A DNA stretch of 64,000 nucleotides from JBMOOG01 sp049324535. Lineage in GTDB: Bacteria > Pseudomonadota > Alphaproteobacteria > Rhodobacterales > Rhodobacteraceae. The stretch spans positions 58,525-122,524 of the forward strand of contig JBMOOG010000012.1 in the NCBI GenBank assembly GCA_049324535.1. The letters run 5' to 3'. This document shows positions 24,119 through 32,319 of the stretch, piece after piece. Within the stretch, counting starts at the first letter, position 1, and the number at the start of each line of letters is the position of its first letter. The notes beneath the pieces were generated by a model, which had not been told where the DNA came from, made no database searches, and was given only the letters and a program-made list of their open reading frames with translations. The translations under genes were made by a program, and so were the position numbers.

Positions 24119-24436
24119 TCAGCGGCGCTTGCGCGCCGTCGCCGGGGCCAGGGCCGGGATCGCCATCGGATCGAGAGGGATCGCGTCGCGCTTGCCGCCG
24201 CCGGGGGGCGTGTCGCCCTCGGCCATGCGCATGATGGCGATGGCGAACTGGACGCCGGCAAAGACGATGCCGTTGAACATCACCAGCATGATCGCCGCGA
24301 GCCAACCCATGTCGGTCTCGAAGATCAGGTGGCGCAGGTTGCGCACGTCGAACCCGACCATCAGCGCCACGAAGATCAGCGACAGGACGAAGCCCAGCGC
24401 CACGTTGACGATGTAGAGACGGACGAGCTTTGGCAT
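24119..24436 (-). CDS. Small membrane protein of unknown function
   Basis: A 105-residue protein with two clear transmembrane segments (LYIVNVALGFVLSLIFVALM and the region around WLAAIMLVMFNGIVFAGVQF) and a Pro/Arg-rich cytoplasmic tail ending ATARKRR. I do not recognise a named family. GGGGG precedes the ATG at 24436. It is the last gene on this strand after the riboflavin cluster, 78 bp past nusB. Confidence 0.7.
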   Translation of the reverse strand: MPKLVRLYIVNVALGFVLSLIFVALMVGFDVRNLRHLIFETDMGWLAAIMLVMFNGIVFAGVQFAIAIMRMAEGDTPPGGGKRDAIPLDPMAIPALAPATARKRR

Positions 24437-24514
24437 GGCAGACCCCCGGGTTCGCGCAAGACTACCATCCTGACGCGGTCGCGCCAGTCCCATTTGGTCG
24501 CAGGTCCGGCGGGA

Positions 24515-24985
24515 TCAGAACGCCTCGGGCTGGGCCTCGCGCGCCATGTGGTCCAGGACGGCGTTGACGAACTTGGGCTCGCGGCCGTCGGGAAAGAAGG
24601 CGTGCGCCACGTCCACATATTCCGTGATGACGACCTTCGGGGGCGTCCCGCGCAGCAGGAGCTCGGCCCCGGCCGCCCGGAAGAGCGCGCGCAGGACCGG
24701 GTCGATCCGGTCGATCGGCCATTTGGCGACCAGCCCCCGGTCGGTCATCTGGTCGATCTTCGCCTGCCAGGTCACCGCCTGGTCGAGGATCGCGCGGAAG
24801 AGGTCGGGATCGCCTTCGGCCATCTCGTCGTCATCGTAGACCGCGCCGAAGCGATGGGTCTCGAACTCGCGCCGGACCTTGTCGGCCGACTGGTCGGCGG
24901 CCTCCATCTGGAAGAGCGCCTGCACGGCGTAGAGCCGCGCGGCCGAGCGCATCTTGCGCCGTTCGTCAGCGGTGGGGGCGGTCAT
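24515..24985 (-). CDS. nusB: Transcription antitermination factor NusB
   Basis: A 156-residue all-helical protein. The N-terminal RRKMRSAARLYAVQALFQME and the C-terminal VVITEYVDVAHAFF, EPKFVNAVLDHMARE are the conserved NusB segments. NusB with NusE (S10) binds boxA RNA during rRNA antitermination. The start overlaps the ribH stop by 4 bp, as is usual for the ribH-nusB pair. Confidence 0.96.
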   Translation of the reverse strand: MTAPTADERRKMRSAARLYAVQALFQMEAADQSADKVRREFETHRFGAVYDDDEMAEGDPDLFRAILDQAVTWQAKIDQMTDRGLVAKWPIDRIDPVLRALFRAAGAELLLRGTPPKVVITEYVDVAHAFFPDGREPKFVNAVLDHMAREAQPEAF

Positions 24986-25521
24986 GCCTTGGCCTCGCCA
25001 CCCTCGGCGATGCGGATCGGCTCGCCCCGGCCGAAGCCGATGCCCTTGGGCCGGGTCCAGCGCCGCGACAGCGCGACCAGGTGCAGCGCCGCCGCCGCCG
25101 CGCCGCCGCCCTTGTCCTGACCCGCGGGATCGGCGCGCACGGCGGCCTGATCGTAGGTCTCGACGGTCAGGATGCCGTTGCCGATGCAGTAGCCCTGCAG
25201 ACCCAGCAGCGTCAGCCCGCGCGAGCTGTCGTTGCAGACCGTGTCGTAATGCGTGGTCTCGCCGCGGATCACGCAGCCGAGCGCCACGAAGCCGTCGTAG
25301 TCGGCCATGCGGCCGGCCATGCCGATCGCGGTCGGGATTTCCAGCGCTCCCGGCACCTCGACCAGATCGACGCTTGCGCCGGCCTTCGCCGCAACGGCGC
25401 GCGCGCCCGCCACAAGACTGTCGGCGATGTCCTTGTAATAGGGCGCGACCACGATCAGCAGGCGCACCGCCCGGTCGAAGGCCGGCAGGTCGAGGATGTG
25501 GTGGCTTTCGCTCGCGGCCAT
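24982..25521 (-). CDS. ribH: 6,7-dimethyl-8-ribityllumazine synthase
   Basis: A 179-residue lumazine synthase that condenses 5-amino-6-ribitylaminouracil with 3,4-dihydroxybutanone 4-phosphate. Conserved segments are VEVPGALEIPTAI, VALGCVIRGETTHYDTVCND and GNGILTVET. It lies in the tight minus-strand order ribE, unknown, ribB, ribH, nusB, only 4 bp after ribB. Confidence 0.96.
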   Translation of the reverse strand: MAASESHHILDLPAFDRAVRLLIVVAPYYKDIADSLVAGARAVAAKAGASVDLVEVPGALEIPTAIGMAGRMADYDGFVALGCVIRGETTHYDTVCNDSSRGLTLLGLQGYCIGNGILTVETYDQAAVRADPAGQDKGGGAAAAALHLVALSRRWTRPKGIGFGRGEPIRIAEGGEAKA

Positions 25522-25525
25522 GATG

Positions 25526-26620
25526 TCACTCCAGCGGGATCGGGCGGGTGCCGGCGATGGTCAGGCCATAGGCCTCGAGCCCGATCACCTTCGGCGGACC
25601 GGAATTGGTGAGAAGCGTCAGGCTGTGCAGCCCGAGCGCGGCGAGGATCTGCGCGCCAAGCCCGTACTGGCGCAGCGTCTGCGGCGAGACGCCGCCGCCT
25701 TCGGAGACCTTCATGCCGAGATCGCGCAGGAGCACGACCACGCCGCGCCCCTCGGCGGCGATGAGGCGCATCGCGGCGGGAAGCTCGCCCGCGCGCGCCC
25801 CCGCCAGCCCCAGCACATCGGCCAGCGGGTCGAGCGCGTGCATCCGCACCAGCACCGGTTCCGGCGTGGTCAGGTCGCCCTTGGTCAGCACGACATGTTC
25901 GGCGCCCTGGGTCTCGTCGGTGAAGACCCGCATCATCCACTGGCCGCCGTGGATCGAGGTGACCGCGCGCTGCGCGCTTTCGTTGATGAGGTTGTCGTGA
26001 CGGCGGCGGTAGGCGATGAGATCGGAAATCGTGCCGATCTTCAGCCCGTGCTTCTGCGCGAAGGCCACGAGGTCGGGAAGCCGCGCCATGCTGCCGTCGT
26101 CGTTCATGATCTCGCAGATCACGCCCGAGGGGTTCAGGCCGGCAAGGCGCGCGATGTCCACCGCCGCCTCGGTGTGCCCCGCGCGCACCAGCACGCCGCC
26201 CTCGCGCGCACGCAGAGGGAAGACGTGCCCGGGGGTCGCGATGTCGGCCGCACCCTTGGTCGGGTCGATCGCCACCGAGACCGTGCGCGCGCGGTCATGG
26301 GCGGAAATGCCGGTGGTGACCCCTTCGCGCGCCTCGATCGACAGGGTGAAGGCCGTCTCGTGGCGCGAGGCGTTCTTGGCGCTCATCAGCGGCAGACCGA
26401 GCGCGTCGATGCGCTCGCCGGGGAGCGCCAGGCAGATGAGGCCGCGCCCGTGCGTGGCCATGAAATTCACGGCCTGCGGGGTGCACATCTGCGCGGGGAT
26501 CACCAGATCGCCCTCGTTCTCGCGGTCCTCGTGATCGACGAGGATGAACATGCGGCCGTTGCGGGCGTCCTCGATGATCTCCTCGACCGAGGAAATCGCG
26601 TCGGTGTATTCGGTGGTCAT
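25526..26620 (-). CDS. ribB: 3,4-dihydroxy-2-butanone 4-phosphate synthase with degenerate GTP cyclohydrolase II domain
   Basis: A 364-residue RibBA-type protein. The N-terminal RibB domain is intact: VDHEDRENEGDLVIPA, HGRGLICLAL, TAFTLSIEAREGVTTGISAHDRA, HVFPLRAREGGVLVRAGHTEAAVD and GVICEIMNDDG. The C-terminal GTP cyclohydrolase II part keeps its outline, but the zinc-ligand region, normally ECLTGDVFGS..CDC, reads ALDPLADVLGLAGARA with no cysteine. The second half is therefore unlikely to open GTP, and a separate ribA should exist elsewhere. It makes the four-carbon precursor used by RibH next door. Confidence 0.93.
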   Translation of the reverse strand: MTTEYTDAISSVEEIIEDARNGRMFILVDHEDRENEGDLVIPAQMCTPQAVNFMATHGRGLICLALPGERIDALGLPLMSAKNASRHETAFTLSIEAREGVTTGISAHDRARTVSVAIDPTKGAADIATPGHVFPLRAREGGVLVRAGHTEAAVDIARLAGLNPSGVICEIMNDDGSMARLPDLVAFAQKHGLKIGTISDLIAYRRRHDNLINESAQRAVTSIHGGQWMMRVFTDETQGAEHVVLTKGDLTTPEPVLVRMHALDPLADVLGLAGARAGELPAAMRLIAAEGRGVVVLLRDLGMKVSEGGGVSPQTLRQYGLGAQILAALGLHSLTLLTNSGPPKVIGLEAYGLTIAGTRPIPLE

Positions 26621-26679
26621 GGGCGGCGCCTCCTGCGCCTGTCCGATAGCGCAGCCGCCGCGCGAAGGCCAGTGCGACC

Positions 26680-27267
26680 TTAGACCCCTGCCTGTGCGGC
26701 CATGCCGAAATAGCGGTCCGCCGGCACGAAGCCCGCAAAGCGCGCCGCGGCCGCCCAGTCACGTTCGAGCCCGGTCTCGCCGATGACCAGCACGCGGTCG
26801 GCCGGATGGCCGACTTCGGCGAGGATCGCCCGCAGCCGGGCGCGGGTCTGAGGCCAGCCCTCCGACAGGGTGGGCGCAGCGCCCGCGGTCACGCGCAGCC
26901 CGGCCTGCGACAGGGCCTGCGCGAGGCCGGCGGGGTCGAAGGGACGATGCACGGCGGCCGTCAGGTCGATGGCGCGCAGGCCGGCCAGATGCGCCACGCG
27001 CGCCGGGTCGGGCGCATCCCCCGCCCGCCGCAGGCCGAGCGCGTTCGACGAAAAGAGAAAGGCCACGAGATCGTGGCCGGTGGTCGCGCGCACCCCGGCG
27101 TAGGTGCGGTAGTCGAGGCCGATCTCGGCCGCGCGCCGAACCCGCAGCCGGACCACCTCGACCGGAAGCGTCGGAAGCAGATCGGCCCGCGCGCGCCGCC
27201 AGCAATGGGCCCGCCAGGCGCGGCCGGGTTCCAGCGACGGGCCGCCGTTGTGGCCGATGCCGGTCAT
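26680..27267 (-). CDS. Conserved protein of the riboflavin operon with N-terminal GIGHNGGP motif
   Basis: A 195-residue protein beginning MTGIGHNGGPSLEPG, a short motif I associate with assorted alphaproteobacterial proteins of unknown function. The rest is helical and Arg/Ala-rich (DYRTYAGVRATTGHDLVAFL) and ends with VLVIGETGLERDWAAAARFA. No enzyme family is evident. Its ATG overlaps the ribE stop by 4 bp, and ribB follows after a short gap, so it is embedded in the riboflavin transcript and may serve flavin synthesis or simply ride along. Confidence 0.75.
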   Translation of the reverse strand: MTGIGHNGGPSLEPGRAWRAHCWRRARADLLPTLPVEVVRLRVRRAAEIGLDYRTYAGVRATTGHDLVAFLFSSNALGLRRAGDAPDPARVAHLAGLRAIDLTAAVHRPFDPAGLAQALSQAGLRVTAGAAPTLSEGWPQTRARLRAILAEVGHPADRVLVIGETGLERDWAAAARFAGFVPADRYFGMAAQAGV

Positions 27268-27863
27268 CCCTGCCACTCCGCCAGCCGGGCGACGTAGCGC
27301 GCCAGCGTGTCGATCTCGAGATTGACCCGGTCGCCGATGGCCGCCGTCCCCCAGGTGGTCACGGCCTGGGTGTGCGGAATGATGTTCACGCCGAAGTCGG
27401 TGCCCGCCACCTCGTTCACCGTGAGCGAGGTGCCGTTCAGCGCCACCGACCCCTTGGGCGCTATGTAGCGGGCGAGGGGCGCGGGCGCGCGGAAGGTGAA
27501 GCGGACCGAGGCGCCCTCCGGCTCGCGCCCGACGATCTCGGCCAGACCGTCGACATGGCCGGACACGATGTGGCCCCCGAGTTCGTCGCCGACCCTGAGC
27601 GCGCGTTCCAGATTGACGCGGCGCCCCGGCGCCCAGCCGCCGAGGTTGGTCTTCGAGAGCGTCTCCGCCGAGATCTGGACATCGAACCAAGCGCGCGGGG
27701 CGGCGCCGCGGTCCACCACGGTCAGGCAGACGCCGTCGCAGGCGATCGAGGCGCCGATGTCGATGCCCTCGGGATCATAGGCGGTGGCGATGCGGGCGCG
27801 CAGGTCGCCATCGCGCGAGACGGCGAGGATCTCGCCCATGTCGGTGACGATGCCGGTGAACAT
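27264..27863 (-). CDS. ribE: Riboflavin synthase alpha chain
   Basis: A 199-residue riboflavin synthase with two lumazine-binding beta-barrel repeats. MFTGIVTDMGEI is the standard N-terminus; IGASIACDGVCLTVVD and VALNGTSLTVNEVAG are the paired repeat motifs; GGHIVSGHVDG links them. It dismutates two lumazines to riboflavin. AAGGGG lies before the ATG. It diverges from kpsS, which starts 101 bp away on the other strand. Confidence 0.96.
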   Translation of the reverse strand: MFTGIVTDMGEILAVSRDGDLRARIATAYDPEGIDIGASIACDGVCLTVVDRGAAPRAWFDVQISAETLSKTNLGGWAPGRRVNLERALRVGDELGGHIVSGHVDGLAEIVGREPEGASVRFTFRAPAPLARYIAPKGSVALNGTSLTVNEVAGTDFGVNIIPHTQAVTTWGTAAIGDRVNLEIDTLARYVARLAEWQG

Positions 27864-27964
27864 GGCTGGCCCCTTGCTGATCGGCCAAGGACTAGCCGCG
27901 ACCGGCCGCTGCTGCAAGCCTGCCATAGCCGGGCCTGCCGGCGCCACGGGCCGAGCGAATTGGC

Positions 27965-29329
27965 GTGACAGGGGCGCCGGACCGCGCGACTGTCGAGGCC
28001 ATGCGCGATGCCTCCGCCCTTTCGCCCGGTCCGTTCGCCGCCCCGCAGCGGCAGCGGGTGTTCCTGCTCTTGCAGGGGCCGCACGGGCCGTTCTTCGGCC
28101 AGCTTGCCGACCGCCTGCGCGCGGCGGGCGCCGCGGTCTGGCGGGTGGGGTTCAACCGGGGCGACGAGGCGTTCTGGGCCGGGCGACCGGGCTATGTCGC
28201 CTTTCGAGGCCCCCTGGCCGACTGGCCGGCGACGCTGGCCGGCCTGATCGACCGGCTGGGCGTGACCGATCTGGTGCTCTATGGCGATGCCCGCCCGATC
28301 CACGCCGAGGCGCGGGTGCAGGCGGCGGCCCGCGCCCTCACGCTGCACATCTTCGAGGAAGGCTACCTGCGGCCCTACTGGATCACCTACGAGCGCGGCG
28401 GATCGAACGGGCACTCGCGGCTCATGGCGCTGTCGGTGCGGCAGATGGCCGACGCGCTGGCCGCCGCGGGCGTTCCCGACGACCTGCCGGGGGCGCCGGC
28501 CCTATGGGGCGACATGCGCGAGCACATCGTCTACGGCGCCCTCTACCATTTCTTCGTGCTGGCGATGAACGGGCGCTATCCGCATTTTCAGCCCCATCGC
28601 GGCCTGAGCGTGCGGCAGGAGTTCCTTCTCTACCTGCGCCGGCTCGTGAAGATGCCCTGGCACCGGACCGTGCGCCGTCTCGCCACGCGCCGGGTGCTCG
28701 GCGGCGGCTTTCCCTATCATCTCGTGCTGTTGCAGCTCGAACATGATGCAAGCTTCCAGACCCATTCGCCGTTCACGCGCCAGTCCGAGTTCATCGCCCT
28801 CTGCCTGTCCGCCTTTGCCCGCGGCGCGCCGCCGCACCATCACCTGGTGTTCAAGGCCCACCCGCTGGAGGACGACCGCGGGCGCCCGGCGGCCGAGATC
28901 CGCAAGCAGGCGGCGGCGCTGGGCCTGACCGGGCGGGTGCATTTCATCGCCGGCGGCAAGCTCGCTCCGCTTCTTGCGCCGGCCCGGAGCGCGGTCACCG
29001 TCAACTCGACCGCCGGCCAGCAGGCGCTCTGGCACGGCCTGCCGCTCAAGACCTTCGGCGCCTCGGTCTATGACAAGCCCGAGTTCATCTCGCCGCAGCC
29101 GCTGGTCGACTTCTTCGCCCGGCCGGACGCCCCCGACAGCCAGGCCTATCGCCGCTACCGCCAGTTCCTTCTGGTCACCTCGCAGCGGCGCGGGGGGTTC
29201 TATTCCGGCCGCGGGCGCCGTCTGGTGCTGCGCGATCTGGTGGACGCGATGCTCGACCCGGCGGACCCGTACGAGCGGCTCATCGACCCGCGCTCGGCAG
29301 AGCGGCAACACCTGCGCGCCACCCGTTAG
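27965..29329 (+). CDS. kpsS: Capsule polysaccharide beta-Kdo transferase KpsS-like
   Basis: A 454-residue cytoplasmic protein of the KpsS/LipB family, which with KpsC builds the poly-Kdo linker of group 2-type capsules. Recognisable parts are VFLLLQGPHGPFFGQLADRL, IFEEGYLRPYWITYE, SFQTHSPF, HLVFKAHPLEDDR and TVNSTAGQQALWHGLP. I used the GTG at 27965; an ATG 12 codons later is equally possible. It is the first gene of a plus-strand capsule cassette lying between ribE and ribD. Confidence 0.88.
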   Translation: MTGAPDRATVEAMRDASALSPGPFAAPQRQRVFLLLQGPHGPFFGQLADRLRAAGAAVWRVGFNRGDEAFWAGRPGYVAFRGPLADWPATLAGLIDRLGVTDLVLYGDARPIHAEARVQAAARALTLHIFEEGYLRPYWITYERGGSNGHSRLMALSVRQMADALAAAGVPDDLPGAPALWGDMREHIVYGALYHFFVLAMNGRYPHFQPHRGLSVRQEFLLYLRRLVKMPWHRTVRRLATRRVLGGGFPYHLVLLQLEHDASFQTHSPFTRQSEFIALCLSAFARGAPPHHHLVFKAHPLEDDRGRPAAEIRKQAAALGLTGRVHFIAGGKLAPLLAPARSAVTVNSTAGQQALWHGLPLKTFGASVYDKPEFISPQPLVDFFARPDAPDSQAYRRYRQFLLVTSQRRGGFYSGRGRRLVLRDLVDAMLDPADPYERLIDPRSAERQHLRATR

Positions 29330-29404
29330 GGCAGAGTCTGGCTTTTCGCTGCATTTGCGTTAGGCTGCCTGAAAATCCTGAGGCAGAAACAAGGAGCCCG
29401 GGCA

Positions 29405-30541
29405 GTGAGAGGCAGAATGGGACGCGGGGCCAGGTCGCTGGTCCTGCTTGTCGTCGTGGCGGGAGTGGCCGGATGCGCCCTGCCGCGGTCCGGTCCGAAC
29501 AAGCGCGAGATCTACGCCGGTTCGGCGCAGAAACAGGGCGATGCCTTCATCGTCCCGGTGACCGAAAGCGTGGCGCGGGCGACCGCGGTCATGCCGGCGC
29601 TGGGCTTTTCGGCCGCGTTCGAGAACGCCGGGCTGGTCGGGGCCGACATCGTGCGGCCGGGCGACCGGCTCGGCCTGTCGATCTGGGAAAACGTCGACGA
29701 GGGGCTTCTGGCCAAGAAGGGCCTCAGCGCGACGCAGCTGAACGACGTGCAGGTGGACGGGGCCGGATACATCTTCGTTCCCTACGCCGGGCGCATCAAG
29801 GCCGCCGGCAATTCGCCCGAGGCGCTGCGCCGCATCATCACCGGCAAGCTCGAAGGCCAGACGCCCGATCCGCAGGTCATGGTCACGCGCCTGTCGGGCG
29901 ACGGGGCGTCGGTCTCGGTCATGGGCGGCGTGGGCGGACAGGGCGTCTATCCGATCCAGCAACCCACGCGCACGCTTTCGGCGATGCTGGCCAAGGCCGG
30001 CGGCGTCACCGTCGCGCCGGAGATCGCGCAGATCACCGTCACCCGCGGCAGCCAGTCGGGCAAGATCTGGCTGAAGGATCTTTACGCCGATCCGCGGCTC
30101 GACATCGCCCTTCGCCCCGGCGACATCATCCTGGTCGAGGCCGATCCGCGATCGTTCACTGCGCTTGGCGCGACGGGCGGGCAGACGCGGGTGCCGTTCG
30201 ACAGCCAGTCGCTCACCGCCATCGAGGCGCTTGCGCAGGTGGGCGGCCTGTCCAGCAATCTCGCCGATCCGACCGGCGTCTTCGTGTTCCGCGACGAGCC
30301 GGCCGAGATCGCCAACGCCGTGCTCGGCCGCAGCGACCTCGTCGGCAACCAGCGCATGGCCTATGTCCTCGACCTCACCGAGCCGAACGGCATGTTCAAC
30401 GCCCGGGACTTCCTGATCCGCGACGGCGACACGGTCTATGTGACCGAGGCGCCCTTCGTGCAGTGGCAGAAGACCATCTCGGCCCTGACCGGGTCGCTCG
30501 GAACGGCCGGGGCCGTGCAGAACGCGGTCAACCCCGGGTGA
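29405..30541 (+). CDS. Polysaccharide export lipoprotein (Wza/KpsD-like)
   Basis: A 378-residue outer-membrane export protein. The signal ends in the lipobox VAGVAGC. The polysaccharide export (PES) domain appears as DIVRPGDRLGLSIWENVDEG and VDGAGYIFVPYAGRI, followed by two SLBB-like ligand-binding segments around LSAMLAKAGGV and AIEALAQVGGL. Such proteins form the outer-membrane pore of capsule or exopolysaccharide export. The GTG at 29405 has AAGGAG upstream; ATG 29417 is an alternative. The kpsC start overlaps its stop by 4 bp. Confidence 0.9.
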   Translation: MRGRMGRGARSLVLLVVVAGVAGCALPRSGPNKREIYAGSAQKQGDAFIVPVTESVARATAVMPALGFSAAFENAGLVGADIVRPGDRLGLSIWENVDEGLLAKKGLSATQLNDVQVDGAGYIFVPYAGRIKAAGNSPEALRRIITGKLEGQTPDPQVMVTRLSGDGASVSVMGGVGGQGVYPIQQPTRTLSAMLAKAGGVTVAPEIAQITVTRGSQSGKIWLKDLYADPRLDIALRPGDIILVEADPRSFTALGATGGQTRVPFDSQSLTAIEALAQVGGLSSNLADPTGVFVFRDEPAEIANAVLGRSDLVGNQRMAYVLDLTEPNGMFNARDFLIRDGDTVYVTEAPFVQWQKTISALTGSLGTAGAVQNAVNPG

Positions 30542-32319
30542 GCCGGGGCGGCCCCGTGTCCGCGCGGGAGACCGCCGACCCGCCGGACGACGCGGGGCTT
30601 CGCGTGCCGCTGATGCCGCAGGGCATCCCCGGCATCCCGCTCGGCCGTCTCGACGGCCCCGATCCGGTGCGGCGGATCGAGGGCCTTGCGCTCGACGACA
30701 CCGCGGTGCTGGAGCGGGCGCGGGTGATGATCGCGCGCATGGCCGCGATGCATCTCTGCGGCTCGGCCGCCTGCGATCCCGACCGCACCCCGCCGGCTGC
30801 GGGCCATGTCCTGGTGGCCGACCAGCGGCCCGGCCTGGCGCCGGCGTCGGCGCTGCGCGAAATGCTGGCGGTCGCGCGCATCGAGAATCCTGCCGCGCGG
30901 ATCCTCGTGCTGCCGCCCGACGCGGGGCCGGGCACCCTGCCCGACGCCCTGCCCGAGGGGGTCGAACGCTCTGACCCGTCGCTCTCGCCCTGGGCGCTGT
31001 GCGAGGGCGCGACGGCGGTCTATGCACGCGACGCCGAGGCGGGTCTGGTCGCGATCCTCGCCGGGCACCGGCCGCGCCTCTTCGGCGCCCCGCTCTGGTC
31101 GGGCTGGGGTCTCAGTCTGGACGAGGACGCACCCGCCCGCCGGCGCCGCCTGACGCGGGCCCAGCTCATCGCCGCGCTGATGATCGACCTCGCGCGGTGG
31201 CACGATCCGGTGCGCGGGCGCGACGCCGCGCCGGAGGAGGCGCTCGACCAGGCCGAGGCGGCGCTGCGCGCCTGGCGCGACGACCGCGACGGCTATGTGG
31301 CCATCGGCATGGCGCGGTGGAAGCGCCGGCACCTGCGGCAGTTCTTCGGCACCCGCAAGCCCCTGGTCTTTGCCGCATCGGCCGGCCGGGCATCGGCGGC
31401 GCTGGCCGAGGGCCGGCGCGCGCTTGTCTGGGGGGACGCCCCGGCCGCGCAGGGTCTGGGCGTCCTGCGCGTCGAGGACGGGTTTCTGCGCTCGCGCGGG
31501 CTTGGGGCGGATCTGGTTCCGCCGCTGTCGCTGGTCCTCGACGATCTGGGTCTGGCCACCGTTCCGGCGCGCGAGAGCCGGCTCGAGCGGCTGATCGCGG
31601 CGGGGCCGCCGCCGGGCGGCGAGGACCGTGCGCGGCGGCTCATTGCCCGGCTGGTGCGCGACGGGCTGACGAAATACGGCCCGGCCGGGTCAAGGGCGAT
31701 GCCCGAGCTTCCGCCGGGGCGGCGCGTCCTGGTCATCGGGCAGGTCGAGGACGACGCGGCCCTTCGCCACGCCGTCGGCGCCGAGCGCAGCAACGCCGCC
31801 CTTCTCGATCGCGCACGGCGGGAACACCCCGAGGCGGTGATCCTGTGGCGGGCGCATCCCGACGTGGCGGCGGGGCTGCGGCCGGGCGCCACGGACAGCC
31901 GCGGCTGGGCCGATGTCGATCTGACCGGAGTTCCGTCCGCGGCCGCGATCGCCGCCGCGGACGAGGTTCTGACCATCGCCTCGACGATGGGGTTCGAGGC
32001 GCTTCTGCGCGGGGTGCCGGTGACCTGCCTCGGGGCGCCCTTCTACGCGGGCTGGGGGCTTACCCGCGATCTCGGCCCGGTGCCGGCCCGCCGCACCGCT
32101 CGGCCGAGCCTTGCGGCCCTGGCCCATGCCGTGCTGATCGCCTACCCGCGCTATCGCGACCCGGTAAGCGGCCTGCCCTGCACAGCCGAGACCGCGGCCG
32201 AGCGGTTGGCCTCGGACACGCTGCCCGCCGCACCCGCCGGCCTGCGGCTTCTGTCGCGGATGCAGCGGCTTGCCCGGCCGCTCGCGCCGCTGTGGCGGAC
32301 GGCTCAGGCCCGCCAGTAG
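30538..32319 (+). CDS. kpsC: Capsule polysaccharide beta-Kdo transferase KpsC-like
   Basis: A 593-residue protein with two related glycosyltransferase-like halves, as in KpsC. The second half has the diagnostic VLRVEDGFLRSRGLGADLVPPLSLVLDD in pieces, then VLVIGQVEDDAA, ILWRAHPDV and LTIASTMGFEALLRGVPVTC; the first half keeps ARDAEAGLVAILAGHRPRLF and GAPLWSGWG. It is somewhat short for the family (about 670 residues), chiefly in the N-terminal half. The GTG start couples to the export-protein stop (GTGA). The 3' end overlaps the convergent ribD by 16 bp. Confidence 0.88.
   Translation: MSRGGPVSARETADPPDDAGLRVPLMPQGIPGIPLGRLDGPDPVRRIEGLALDDTAVLERARVMIARMAAMHLCGSAACDPDRTPPAAGHVLVADQRPGLAPASALREMLAVARIENPAARILVLPPDAGPGTLPDALPEGVERSDPSLSPWALCEGATAVYARDAEAGLVAILAGHRPRLFGAPLWSGWGLSLDEDAPARRRRLTRAQLIAALMIDLARWHDPVRGRDAAPEEALDQAEAALRAWRDDRDGYVAIGMARWKRRHLRQFFGTRKPLVFAASAGRASAALAEGRRALVWGDAPAAQGLGVLRVEDGFLRSRGLGADLVPPLSLVLDDLGLATVPARESRLERLIAAGPPPGGEDRARRLIARLVRDGLTKYGPAGSRAMPELPPGRRVLVIGQVEDDAALRHAVGAERSNAALLDRARREHPEAVILWRAHPDVAAGLRPGATDSRGWADVDLTGVPSAAAIAAADEVLTIASTMGFEALLRGVPVTCLGAPFYAGWGLTRDLGPVPARRTARPSLAALAHAVLIAYPRYRDPVSGLPCTAETAAERLASDTLPAAPAGLRLLSRMQRLARPLAPLWRTAQARQ

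Noticed and set aside
23638..24261. Minus-strand 207-codon frame through the ferredoxin-upstream gap
   Set aside because: It overlaps the ferredoxin gene and the 6S RNA; its protein-like stretch is explained by the structured RNA on the other strand.
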